Below are positions 18,059-26,241 of a stretch of DNA of 64,000 nt, in pieces (position 1 is the stretch's first letter; each line of letters begins with the position of its first letter). Under the pieces are notes generated by a model that saw only the letters and a program-made list of their open reading frames with translations, had not been told where the DNA came from and searched no databases. The stretch lies in assembly GCF_001434695.1 (NCBI RefSeq), contig NZ_AZDI01000003.1:62001-126000 (forward strand), read 5' to 3'. This DNA is from Dellaglioa algida DSM 15638. GTDB taxonomy: Bacteria; Bacillota; Bacilli; Lactobacillales; Lactobacillaceae. The position numbers were made by a program, and so were the translations under genes.

Positions 18059-18736
18059 TTAGTTCTCCCCCTTTCTTTTCGTAACCCCAATGGCTACCCA
18101 GTTCGCCATTGTTTCATATTCTTTTTGCAACTCTTCAACCGAAATTTCAGTACCTTCTCTTTGTTTCGCAAAATAATCATTAATCGTCTTCATAAATGGG
18201 CTCATCAACGAAAACATGAGTAAATTAATCTCTTCATCCGATGAAATTGTTAATAGAGAACGATCAATTTCACCCATCACATCAAAATCCGGTTTTTGGT
18301 TCTGATGAAATGGACCACCAAAATGTGGATGTGATCCACTATGAGGTCGATGATGCGGTTGCATTCGATTGCTCATTTTAAAATCCATTCTCACAAAGGC
18401 ATTTTTAAAAAAAGCCGCATTCTCTCCTGACACTGTATCCGCAATCGTTTCAGAAAAGAAAGTTTTCATGGTTAAAACAATATCGCCATGATTTTGTTTT
18501 AATACTTCAACAAATCTCTTGCTCTGGTTCTGTCTAATCGTGTCAAAATAATAAAAATATAAATCTTCTTTATTTTCAAAATACTGATAAAAACTACCTC
18601 GCGGAATCCCCGCAATTTTTATAACATTACTAATTGAAGCTTCTAACAAGGGAACCCTTGAAAATTCTTCCTTTGCGGCATTCAATATTCGTAATTTTTT
18701 ATCTTCATCCAAATTAAAATACGTTTTTTTAGGCAT
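18059..18736 (-). CDS. TetR-family repressor of the ABC exporters, with His-rich insert
   Basis: This is a 225-residue TetR/AcrR regulator. The N-terminal helix-turn-helix (about residues 15-60) includes ISNVIKIAGIPRGSFYQYFENK, and the rest is the ligand domain. A histidine-rich insert at about residues 125-145 (HHRPHSGSHPHFGG) is unusual and could bind metal, or be a flexible loop. The ATG at 18734-18736 follows AGGAG; an earlier in-frame TTG would lie over that ribosome site. Palindromes in its own promoter and in the MacB-like promoter are its likely operators. Confidence 0.88.
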   Translation of the reverse strand: MPKKTYFNLDEDKKLRILNAAKEEFSRVPLLEASISNVIKIAGIPRGSFYQYFENKEDLYFYYFDTIRQNQSKRFVEVLKQNHGDIVLTMKTFFSETIADTVSGENAAFFKNAFVRMDFKMSNRMQPHHRPHSGSHPHFGGPFHQNQKPDFDVMGEIDRSLLTISSDEEINLLMFSLMSPFMKTINDYFAKQREGTEISVEELQKEYETMANWVAIGVTKRKGEN

Positions 18737-18758
18737 ATTTTCTCCTTTACACAAAAAA

Positions 18759-18815
18759 ATGACAAGTCGTCATGTGACAACTTGTCATATTACTAGTCTT
18801 TATTTAAAAATGCAA
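18759..18815 (-). promoter_or_regulatory. tetR-exporter promoter with two adjacent TetR operators
   Basis: Minus-strand TTGCAT (18810-18815), a 17-bp spacer and TAATAT (18787-18792). Two 15-bp near-palindromes abut at 18759-18773 (ATGACAAGTCGTCAT) and 18774-18788 (GTGACAACTTGTCAT). They cover the start region, as for a classical repressor. Confidence 0.75.
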
Positions 18816-18824
18816 CCTTTTTGT

Positions 18825-20828
18825 CTACTCTTTTCTTAACGATTCAACTGGATCCAGTTTTGATGCTCTGTTTGCTGGTAAGAAACTTGCAAACATGCTG
18901 ATCAAGACACTAATTAAAATTCCAGAGAATGCATAACTTGCTGCGACTTTAACAATCGTAACATCAAATGTTGCAATCGAGAATGCATTTAACCCAAAGG
19001 CTAAGACGTAAGTTACTCCGACACCAATTAAGCCAGATGCCAACCCAATTAAGAATGCTTCTGAAACGAAAATACGACGAATGTCTTTTCGACGTGCACC
19101 TAAAGCCTTCATAACCCCGATTTCTTTTGTTCTTTCAACAACAGAGATATTCAGCACAACTAATATCATGATTGCAGAAACAAGCAATGATATTGCAGCT
19201 ACGGCGGTTAACACATCCGTTAAGATATCCAACATTTGTGTAAACATTTCAGACATTTTTTCTTGAATTGAACCTGTGTATCCTAATGATTTTACTTTTG
19301 CCTTAATTCCGGCCGTATTAGCTTTGTCATTCGTATGCAAATAAACAACATTGGGTTCAATTTTTTCATTATTATCTTTAACTAACTGTTGTAAGTCCGC
19401 ATAATTTAAGTAAACTAAACTGCTCGAACTGCTACTACCGGAAGCTTCGTAGATACCAGCAACCTTGACTGTTTTCTTGATTGTTTTTTCATTGTAAACA
19501 ATCGCAATTTCAACTTTTTTGCCAACTATATTCTTACCTAATGTATCGGCAGTCGTTTTATCCAGTAAGACGCCATCTTTACCTGGCTTTGAACCTTGCG
19601 TAATATTTGATTTTGTGATGCTTGAATTCATTGTTCCCAACTGCATTAAGCTAGCTTTTTTACCTTTATATGAAACTGTATTTGTCCCCAACGAAATGGC
19701 TGTATACCCTTTTTGAAGTGAATCAACATGTTTCACGTTGGTTAATTTTTTAATATCTTTTTCGGCAAATGAACCCGTTTGACCGGTTATTGCGGCCATT
19801 TGTGTTTGTTGTTCCTTAGCTTGCGCCGCCTGTGCATTTGAAGCTGTTGTCGGTGTATTGCTCCCACTGCTACTTGCAGCGGTAGGTTTAGCCTTCATAT
19901 GCACCTCTGTTACATTTGGATTCACATAACTCGACATTGTACTTTTAATATAACTTGTTACCCCTTTACCAAGTGATAACATTAAAACAACCGACATAAT
20001 TCCAATACTTGAACCAATAGCAACAAGTAAGTTACGCGAGAACTTAGCCTTCATATTAAGCGCCGCTAATCGAATAGCGGACCAGAGACTTAAATTTTTA
20101 GGTTTTTCGCCTTTAAATTCATCTTCATTTGCATGTAATTCAAGTTGTTCTTGTTCATCATCAGAAATAATTGCACCATTATCAATGCGCACAACACGAC
20201 TTGAGTAGGCCGCAACACGATCAGAGTGAGTAACCATTAAAACTAACTTACCGCGTTTTGCAATGTCTTTAATAATTTCTAAGACAGCATCCGTTGTTTC
20301 CGAATCTAAGGCACCCGTGGGTTCATCCGCAATAATCACATCTGGATCGTTCATTAAAGCACGCGCAATTGCAACACGTTGTTTTTGTCCACCAGATATT
20401 TGATCAGGTTTTTTCGTCATATGATCTTGTAACCCGACATCTGTTAACAGTTTTTTAGCGCGCTCTACACGTACTGTTTTATCAACATTCGATAGCGTCA
20501 TTGCCATAGCAACGTTATCGATCAAACTTAAATGAGGAATTAAATTAAAGTTCTGGAAAATGAAGCCGATACTTTTTTTGTGAAAGTTAACTAACTCTTT
20601 TTCAGAAAATTCACCAATATTTTCGCCATTATACGTAATTTCACCGTCAAAACTTGAATCTAGTCCACCAATTAAATTCATTAATGTTGATTTACCACTT
20701 CCAGATTCACCGACAATTGAAACTAATTCACCCTTATCAAAAGATGCGTTAATATCTTTCAAGGCTTTAAAAGTTGTACCACCAGCCATATTATACGTTT
20801 TTGAAACGTGTTTAATTTCTAGAATCAA
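18825..20828 (-). CDS. MacB-like ABC exporter, ATPase-permease fusion
   Basis: The 667-residue protein has an ABC domain at the N-terminus (about 1-230; GESGSGKST, SGGQKQRVAIARAL, DEPTGALD). It continues into a MacB/FtsX permease: one helix near residue 265, a large Ser/Thr/Asn-rich extracellular domain, then three C-terminal helices. This family moves peptides, antibiotics or lipoproteins from the outer leaflet by mechanotransmission. The start is a TTG with AAGGGGGA ahead of it. Its promoter holds the same palindrome as the TetR operon downstream, so both exporters appear co-regulated. Confidence 0.88.
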   Translation of the reverse strand: MILEIKHVSKTYNMAGGTTFKALKDINASFDKGELVSIVGESGSGKSTLMNLIGGLDSSFDGEITYNGENIGEFSEKELVNFHKKSIGFIFQNFNLIPHLSLIDNVAMAMTLSNVDKTVRVERAKKLLTDVGLQDHMTKKPDQISGGQKQRVAIARALMNDPDVIIADEPTGALDSETTDAVLEIIKDIAKRGKLVLMVTHSDRVAAYSSRVVRIDNGAIISDDEQEQLELHANEDEFKGEKPKNLSLWSAIRLAALNMKAKFSRNLLVAIGSSIGIMSVVLMLSLGKGVTSYIKSTMSSYVNPNVTEVHMKAKPTAASSSGSNTPTTASNAQAAQAKEQQTQMAAITGQTGSFAEKDIKKLTNVKHVDSLQKGYTAISLGTNTVSYKGKKASLMQLGTMNSSITKSNITQGSKPGKDGVLLDKTTADTLGKNIVGKKVEIAIVYNEKTIKKTVKVAGIYEASGSSSSSSLVYLNYADLQQLVKDNNEKIEPNVVYLHTNDKANTAGIKAKVKSLGYTGSIQEKMSEMFTQMLDILTDVLTAVAAISLLVSAIMILVVLNISVVERTKEIGVMKALGARRKDIRRIFVSEAFLIGLASGLIGVGVTYVLAFGLNAFSIATFDVTIVKVAASYAFSGILISVLISMFASFLPANRASKLDPVESLRKE

Positions 20829-20859
20829 TTTGATTCCCCCTTGTTTCTACTTTTCATTT

Positions 20860-20918
20860 ATGACAACTTGTCATAACAGGATGATTTTTATTATAGATAA
20901 CCCCATGATTAAAAGCAA
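20860..20918 (-). promoter_or_regulatory. MacB-like gene promoter with TetR operator
   Basis: Minus-strand TTGCTT (20913-20918), a 17-bp spacer and TATAAT (20890-20895). Downstream lies the perfect palindrome ATGACAACTTGTCAT (20860-20874), identical in its 13-bp core to the second site ahead of tetR. Confidence 0.75.
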
Positions 20919-20945
20919 AACATTTAACTTTTCCTTTACCTATTC

Positions 20946-21010
20946 TTTACAATTACTGGTACAAATCATTACACGATTCATACAGAACGATAACAATTAC
21001 TTGATACTAT
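20946..21010 (+). promoter_or_regulatory. PhoP-type (Pho box) promoter of pstS
   Basis: Five 6-mers of the form NNTACA/NTAACA end at 20951, 20963, 20973, 20984 and 20995, that is, every 10-12 bp. They sit just ahead of a -10-like TACTAT (21005-21010), and no good -35 element is present. This matches the direct-repeat Pho box known for PhoP in Bacillus and lactobacilli. Confidence 0.65.
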
Positions 21011-21056
21011 AAAGGTGTTCTTAAATACGGGCGTAAAATAAAAGGAGAAATTAGTC

Positions 21057-21941
21057 ATGAGAAAAAAAACAGCACTTATTTCAGTAGTCGCAATGGGTCT
21101 TCTATTATTAGCGGGGTGTGGTAAATCATCATCATCAAGTGATACATCAAAAATTACGGGTAAAATTACAATCGTTGGATCAACTGCCTTACAACCTTTA
21201 GTCGAAAAAGCGGCTGAAACCTATCAAGATGACCATTCAGGTTTAACAATTGGGGTACAGGGTGGCGGTTCAGGAACTGGCTTAAGTCAAGTTTCAACGG
21301 GAGCCGTCACAGTTGGTAACTCAGATATCTTCGCGGAACAAAAAGACGGTGTCGATGCCAAAAAGATTGTTGATCACAAAGTTGCCGTCGTAGGTATTGC
21401 ACCAGTTGTTAATAAGGAAACAAAAGTCACTAATCTCTCAAAATCACAACTGGCTGATATTTTCTTAGGTAAGGTTACAAACTGGAAAGTATTAGGCGGT
21501 GCCGATCAAGAAATCGTTGTGATTAACCGTGCTTCTGGTTCAGGTACCCGTACAGTATTTGATAGTATTATTCTTCCAAAACAAACCGCTAAACAAACGC
21601 AAGAACAGGACTCAAACGGGACGGTTCAAAAAATGGTTGCTTCAACACCAGGCGCCATCAGTTATTTAGCTTTCTCATACTCAAATGACAACGTTCAGGC
21701 GCTATCTATTGATAAAGTACAGCCAACATCAAAAAATGTTGAAAATAACAATTGGAAAATTTGGTCTTATGAACATATGTACACTAAGGGATCACCAAAA
21801 TATGCAACGGCTAAATTTATTAGTTATATTCAATCAGAAAAAATTCAAAATAGCTTAATTAAAAAGTTAGGTTACATTTCAATTTCAGATATGCAAGTTG
21901 AAAAAGACGCTAAGGGTAATATTGAGGAAATAAACAAGTAA
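21057..21941 (+). CDS. pstS: Phosphate ABC transporter substrate-binding lipoprotein
   Basis: This is a 294-residue type II periplasmic-binding protein fold. The lipoprotein signal ends in LLLAGC (Cys21), then a Ser-rich linker. Phosphate-site segments typical of PstS follow: VGSTALQPL, GGGSGTGLSQV and NRASGSGTR. It captures phosphate for PstCAB. No pstC, pstA or pstB lies beside it and a terminator follows directly, so it is a single-gene unit; the rest of the transporter must be elsewhere. A Pho box upstream fits induction by phosphate starvation. Confidence 0.93.
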   Translation: MRKKTALISVVAMGLLLLAGCGKSSSSSDTSKITGKITIVGSTALQPLVEKAAETYQDDHSGLTIGVQGGGSGTGLSQVSTGAVTVGNSDIFAEQKDGVDAKKIVDHKVAVVGIAPVVNKETKVTNLSKSQLADIFLGKVTNWKVLGGADQEIVVINRASGSGTRTVFDSIILPKQTAKQTQEQDSNGTVQKMVASTPGAISYLAFSYSNDNVQALSIDKVQPTSKNVENNNWKIWSYEHMYTKGSPKYATAKFISYIQSEKIQNSLIKKLGYISISDMQVEKDAKGNIEEINK

Positions 21942-21948
21942 ATAATCG

Positions 21949-21985
21949 AAAAAAGTAGCGCAATTTAATGCGCTACTTTTTTTGT
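21949..21985. terminator. Terminator between pstS and the dipeptidase gene
   Basis: A perfect stem AAAGTAGCGCA/TGCGCTACTTT is followed by T7 on the plus strand and preceded by an A run, so it can work both ways. Confidence 0.85.
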
Positions 21986-21994
21986 GATTTATTT

Positions 21995-23413
21995 TTATAA
22001 ATTAGCATCCATATTAAAGGTTAATTTAGATAACGTTAAGCCTTCAGTAATAAATTGACCAATCATTGCCATCGTTCTTTCGCGCATTTCCGCCACAATC
22101 GCATAATTCTGTTTCGTTAAATAGGCCGTTAGGTCGTCCCCACTCATCTTTTCAGAAGCAGCATCAATATCAGCAACCATCGTCTTCAATTGTTGACGAC
22201 AAGCTTTTAAGTAATCCACATCTTCTTGCACAAACTGTGCATAATGCGCTTCCGTTAACATTGAAACTGTTCGATACATCCAGTAAGCACTCGTCATATC
22301 CAATGTTAATGGTGTTTCACTATAACTTGGATCCGTATCCGTAGCATTTGTGTAGAATGGCACAAATGGTGCAAATGCTGGAACGCCTAAACAAATCCAC
22401 ATTAAGGCAGAATGCGCATCGTCAACGTCATTTCTTAATTGAAGAACATGTGCATTTTGCGTTCTGTTCATTGAAATAGGTCGGAAACGTAACCGATCTT
22501 CATCAGCACCATGACCAAATGGATCATACTGCGTTTCATTATAATGTGAGCCTAAAACGGCAGTTACATCCTCAACACTAATTTTTTTACTTGCGTAACA
22601 AATAAATGGTAACTCACTCGAAGTTGGTTCTTGCGCAATCTCGGGTGTTAAACAACGTTGACCGTACCAAACACGAGGCGTGTTGTAGTGACGGTCTTTT
22701 TCTGTGTCTGTCCCAAAGATATGACGGAAATTCCAACCCGTTTTATCTGGGTTCAAATGATGTTCCTCAACGTATTCGCGAATACCGTCCGACCACATAA
22801 AATTATCAGCATCATTAAAATCAATTTCTTGAATCGCAACTTGATTAGCTGCAACTGCGTACGCATCGTCTGGAATACGTTGCGCAATCCAGTGATGCCC
22901 AGTAACGATTTCCATGTACCAAACGTCATTTTTATCACTAAATAAAACGCCGTTTCCTTCTGGTGAACCGTATTTTGTAATCAGATTACCCAAGTACTGA
23001 ACACCATGTTTTGCTGATTCAATATAAGGCGCAACCATTGTTTGTAATGAATCCTCTGCCAATCCGTTTTTAATTAAAGGATCATAGGCCAAAACACGTT
23101 CATTTGCATAAACACTTTCTGTAGCGCTCATTGCAACATTTTTTTCATTAATACTACTCTCATCAAAGACACCTTTACTTGCTACTTCAACGTTAGGCGT
23201 TGCCGTCCAACGGTACCCTTTTTCTGGTAATGGTGCGGTAAACCCATTTTTATTCGAAGTTAATGTTTCATGACGTCCTGCTACTGCAGGGTACATCAAG
23301 AATCGTTGTGGTGTAATAGGCAAAAACGTATCATCGTTTCTGGCAATCATTGTTGAACCATCAATTGTGGCCTTTTTTCCAACTAGAATTGTTGTACATG
23401 CTTGTTCCATCAT
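21995..23413 (-). CDS. pepD: C69-family dipeptidase (PepD type)
   Basis: This is a 472-residue cytoplasmic dipeptidase of the Ntn-hydrolase C69 family. The N-terminus MMEQACTTILVGKKATIDG places the nucleophile Cys at residue 6, where autoprocessing would expose it. NDD follows at about 28-30. Lactobacilli carry several pepD copies that finish peptide breakdown. I chose the ATG at 23411-23413, because AAGGAG lies ten bases upstream; a longer frame extends over the ribosome site. The gene stands alone, divergent from the DUF1836 gene. Confidence 0.92.
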   Translation of the reverse strand: MMEQACTTILVGKKATIDGSTMIARNDDTFLPITPQRFLMYPAVAGRHETLTSNKNGFTAPLPEKGYRWTATPNVEVASKGVFDESSINEKNVAMSATESVYANERVLAYDPLIKNGLAEDSLQTMVAPYIESAKHGVQYLGNLITKYGSPEGNGVLFSDKNDVWYMEIVTGHHWIAQRIPDDAYAVAANQVAIQEIDFNDADNFMWSDGIREYVEEHHLNPDKTGWNFRHIFGTDTEKDRHYNTPRVWYGQRCLTPEIAQEPTSSELPFICYASKKISVEDVTAVLGSHYNETQYDPFGHGADEDRLRFRPISMNRTQNAHVLQLRNDVDDAHSALMWICLGVPAFAPFVPFYTNATDTDPSYSETPLTLDMTSAYWMYRTVSMLTEAHYAQFVQEDVDYLKACRQQLKTMVADIDAASEKMSGDDLTAYLTKQNYAIVAEMRERTMAMIGQFITEGLTLSKLTFNMDANL

Positions 23414-23518
23414 AAATAATTCACTCCTTCTCATTATTAAATACCATTACAGTGTACAACTTTTATTCTTATATAGACATCATCTTTTTCATATACTTCT
23501 AAAAACAATTAAATCTAG

Positions 23519-23547
23519 TTTACAATACTAGGTGTAAATGATATTAT
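23519..23547 (+). promoter_or_regulatory. Promoter of the DUF1836-degV operon
   Basis: TTTACA (23519-23524), a 17-bp spacer and TATTAT (23542-23547). Confidence 0.65.
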
Positions 23548-23575
23548 AAAGTCATTACGTTAAGGGGGTTATCTA

Positions 23576-24103
23576 TTGGGTCAAAAAGTACCAGAATCTT
23601 TTTTAAATTGGTTAGGTAGCTTAAAGAAGATCACATTACCAACTTGGCAAGATTTTCCAGAATTGGATTTATACATGGATCAATCTATAAAACTCGTGAA
23701 CCAATATCTGGAACCACTGAATTTAGCACCCGTGACCGCTACGATGGTTAATAATTATGTAAAAAAAGAAGTTATGTTTAAACCAATCAAAAAAAGATAC
23801 CGTAAAGAACATTTAGCAGCAATCGTTGTCATTACAATTTTAAAATCCGCTTTTCCGTTAACTGTCATTAAGAATGGTATTGACCAACTTTTAGTTGATA
23901 ATTCAGCTGAAGATGCATATATGAATTTTGCTTTAATTTTTAATGAGCAAATTAAGTCATTAACCTTTGACACTAACTTAAAACCGGTTACAATTGAGAC
24001 AACGATTATCGAATTAGAACAACGAACAGCCGCTAGTGCTGTTATAAATCATATTATTAGTGAAAAATTAGTTATGCTTATGAAGGAGGCAACTAAATCA
24101 TGA
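23576..24103 (+). CDS. DUF1836 domain protein
   Basis: The 175-residue soluble protein matches the DUF1836 pattern: an acidic N-terminal part, then VTATMVNNYVKKEVMFKP and KRYRKEHLAAIVVITILK, a helix-turn-helix-like stretch. DUF1836 proteins are thought to be MerR-like DNA binders, but their function is not established. The start is a TTG after AAGGGGGTT. Its stop overlaps the degV start by four bases (ATGA), and DUF1836-DegV pairs are common in Firmicutes. Confidence 0.85.
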   Translation: MGQKVPESFLNWLGSLKKITLPTWQDFPELDLYMDQSIKLVNQYLEPLNLAPVTATMVNNYVKKEVMFKPIKKRYRKEHLAAIVVITILKSAFPLTVIKNGIDQLLVDNSAEDAYMNFALIFNEQIKSLTFDTNLKPVTIETTIIELEQRTAASAVINHIISEKLVMLMKEATKS

Positions 24104-24954
24104 AAGAAGAAAAAATTGCAATATTAGTCGATTCAGGGGCTGATATTCCTAAGGAATTTATGGAACAGGAACATATCTATATGGTGCCCATCTTAATTAC
24201 ATTTAGTGATACAACCTATTTAGACCGGATTTCTATTTCACCGGAAGAGGTTTACGAACGAATGGAAACTGAAATTCCAACAACGGCAACGCCTTCAGGT
24301 GGTTCGATTCAAGATATTTTTGAACAAATTAAAGCTGATGGTTACACGCATGTTATTTCAACAACTATTTCAAGTGGGCTTTCTGGTACCTATAACGCGA
24401 TTAAAACATTCGCAAAAACGTCACCACTAAAAGTTGAGGTTATTGATACAAAGAGTGTTGGTATTGGTGGCGGTTTAGCTGGGATTTTTGCGGCAAACTT
24501 AATCAAAGAGGGTAATGACTTCGGCGAAATTGTTACCAAAGTTCAATTAGCCGTCGATGAAAGTAGTGTTTTCTTCTACTTACCAACGTTGCATTATCTT
24601 CAAGTTGGTGGTCGTATCGGACGCGTTTCTGGTATCATGGGCAATCTTTTAAATATTAAACCTATTATTTCATGTGACGAAAATGGTATCTACTACCCCG
24701 TTGCAAAAGCTCGTGGCGAAAAAGCTGCCTTAAAGAAATTTTTATCACTAGTTGATGATAAAATTGGCGAAACTGAACATTTTGATTTAGCTGTCGCCTA
24801 TGGCAATAACAAACCTTTGGCTGAAAGCATGCTAAAAGAATTAAAAGAAAATTATCCAAATGCTGAACATATCTATTTCGGGGATGTTTCCCCAGCTCTT
24901 GGCGTTCATGCTGGACCCGGCGTTATTGGTATCGGCATTGAAGTTTTAGATTAA
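24100..24954 (+). CDS. DegV family fatty-acid-binding protein
   Basis: The 284-residue DegV/FakB protein binds a single fatty acid between its two domains. Family landmarks are the N-terminal ILVDSGADIP, TTATPSGGS, STTISSGLSGTYN and the C-terminal DVSPALGVHAGPG. FakB-type proteins present exogenous fatty acids to the kinase FakA for phospholipid synthesis. No fakA is nearby. It is translationally coupled to the DUF1836 gene and ends at a terminator. Confidence 0.92.
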   Translation: MKEEKIAILVDSGADIPKEFMEQEHIYMVPILITFSDTTYLDRISISPEEVYERMETEIPTTATPSGGSIQDIFEQIKADGYTHVISTTISSGLSGTYNAIKTFAKTSPLKVEVIDTKSVGIGGGLAGIFAANLIKEGNDFGEIVTKVQLAVDESSVFFYLPTLHYLQVGGRIGRVSGIMGNLLNIKPIISCDENGIYYPVAKARGEKAALKKFLSLVDDKIGETEHFDLAVAYGNNKPLAESMLKELKENYPNAEHIYFGDVSPALGVHAGPGVIGIGIEVLD

Positions 24955-24990
24955 AAAATAACAAACGAACAGAAGCTATTGTTCTAAAAA

Positions 24991-25025
24991 AAAGAATCTT
25001 ACTTTTTAGTAAGATTCTTTTTTTG
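24991..25025 (+). terminator. Terminator of degV
   Basis: A perfect 12-bp stem AAAGAATCTTAC/GTAAGATTCTTT around TTTTTA, then more T. Confidence 0.85.
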
Positions 25026-25073
25026 GATTAATTTAATAGTCATCGACAGTGGTTATCATTTTTATAAAAAAAC

Positions 25074-25667
25074 TTAATTCGATTTATTTTCAATAAGAAA
25101 CTTCATGAATTTTTCTGTACATGTATTAATATATTCATCAACATCTTTTTCAGAAATCAACTGGGACTTTATTTGATTACTATCTAAAAAATCCTTATTT
25201 AAGTCATTAATTACCTCAGAAATATCATTATCTACTATTTCAGTAACGCCTGTCACCATTGCTGGTCTATACTCTAAAGGTTTTAATTTATATTTTTCTA
25301 TAAGTCTACTATTGAAGTAATGAAAATCTGCATAAAATTTCTTTAGGGCTTGTTCTTTAGATTCATTTTTATTTTCAATAATGTCCTTTTGATATATCGT
25401 TTTCAACCATATATCATCAGAAATCAAATGTAAATAATACCCTAATTTGAATGGACTTAACGTTTGCCTATATTTATCCAAAAATATATCGGGAAACATC
25501 TCATGCACACCATCTGACTTCATTTTCATAAAATGAGTTAATTCTTTAGGGGTCTTTGAGTTTTTATTTACATCAGGTGCAATACTCCCAATTAAAAATT
25601 CTTCTCCAAAATTAGTTTTACTAAAAATATTATTTGCTATAGCATAGTGCATGATTCTTGATCCCAT
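25074..25667 (-). CDS. Zinc-dependent phospholipase C-like protein
   Basis: This is a 197-residue soluble protein resembling the Zn-dependent phospholipase C/S1-P1 nuclease-like fold. It has an N-terminal MGSRIMHYAIANNIF with His7, an IAPDVN segment, HFMKMKSDGVHE, and an HLISDD motif that could bind metal. Similar proteins are annotated as zinc-dependent phospholipase C family or as hydrolase without biochemical proof. The ATG at 25665-25667 follows AGGAGATAAAC. Base composition is more AT-rich than its neighbours, which may indicate transfer. It is monocistronic. Confidence 0.6.
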   Translation of the reverse strand: MGSRIMHYAIANNIFSKTNFGEEFLIGSIAPDVNKNSKTPKELTHFMKMKSDGVHEMFPDIFLDKYRQTLSPFKLGYYLHLISDDIWLKTIYQKDIIENKNESKEQALKKFYADFHYFNSRLIEKYKLKPLEYRPAMVTGVTEIVDNDISEVINDLNKDFLDSNQIKSQLISEKDVDEYINTCTEKFMKFLIENKSN

Positions 25668-25800
25668 GTTTATCTCCTTTTTATCAGAATATCCATACAA
25701 TAAAGAGCCCTAACCACTGGATGATTAGAACTCCTATTAGTTTCCACCAATACTAGCGCTGACGAAAAATTTAGATTATTGCCTCAGATTATATTTTTCA

Positions 25801-26222
25801 TCAGCTAGTTGCGTACTTACCTTCAATTTGTTTCATCATTTTTTTAAAATTTCTCTTTTTGAAGAAACTCATCATCATACTCATAAAGACGTCATTCATT
25901 TGCTGCATCTTGCCCTTAGAAGTCATTGATTCTTTATAACTTAACAAGCAATGGTCGGCGTCAACCGCGGTAATTTCATATCCCACTTCAAACTTGTTAC
26001 GGTTATTCTCAGTTTGAAAATGATAGCTTTCATTCTCAACAATTTTAGTTACTTTTAGCGCAGCTGTTTGCGTTTTTGAGAAGTTTTTGTGAATTCAAAA
26101 TCCTCTAATTGGTTTCTCTTCAACTTACGACCCGTTTGTGTATGAATATCATATAATACGGATTCCATAATCTGATCAAACAAATAAGTCGCCGGCATTT
26201 TTAATTTTATTTCCATTTCCAT
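25801..26222 (-). pseudogene. DUF3284-like gene, broken by a single-base frameshift
   Basis: From the ATG at 26222 (with GGAGG nine bases upstream) one frame reads MEMEIKLKMPATYLFDQIM to FEFTKT, then goes off frame and stops. The next frame continues from about 26090 (SKTQTAALKVTKIVENESY) to ...EGKYATS at 25801. Losing or gaining one base near 26076-26092 restores a protein of about 140 residues like DUF3284, a family often found in beta-glucoside PTS operons. It is the last gene of such an operon here. A sequencing error would look the same. Confidence 0.75.
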
Positions 26223-26241
26223 AAGTCAGTGCCTCCACATT

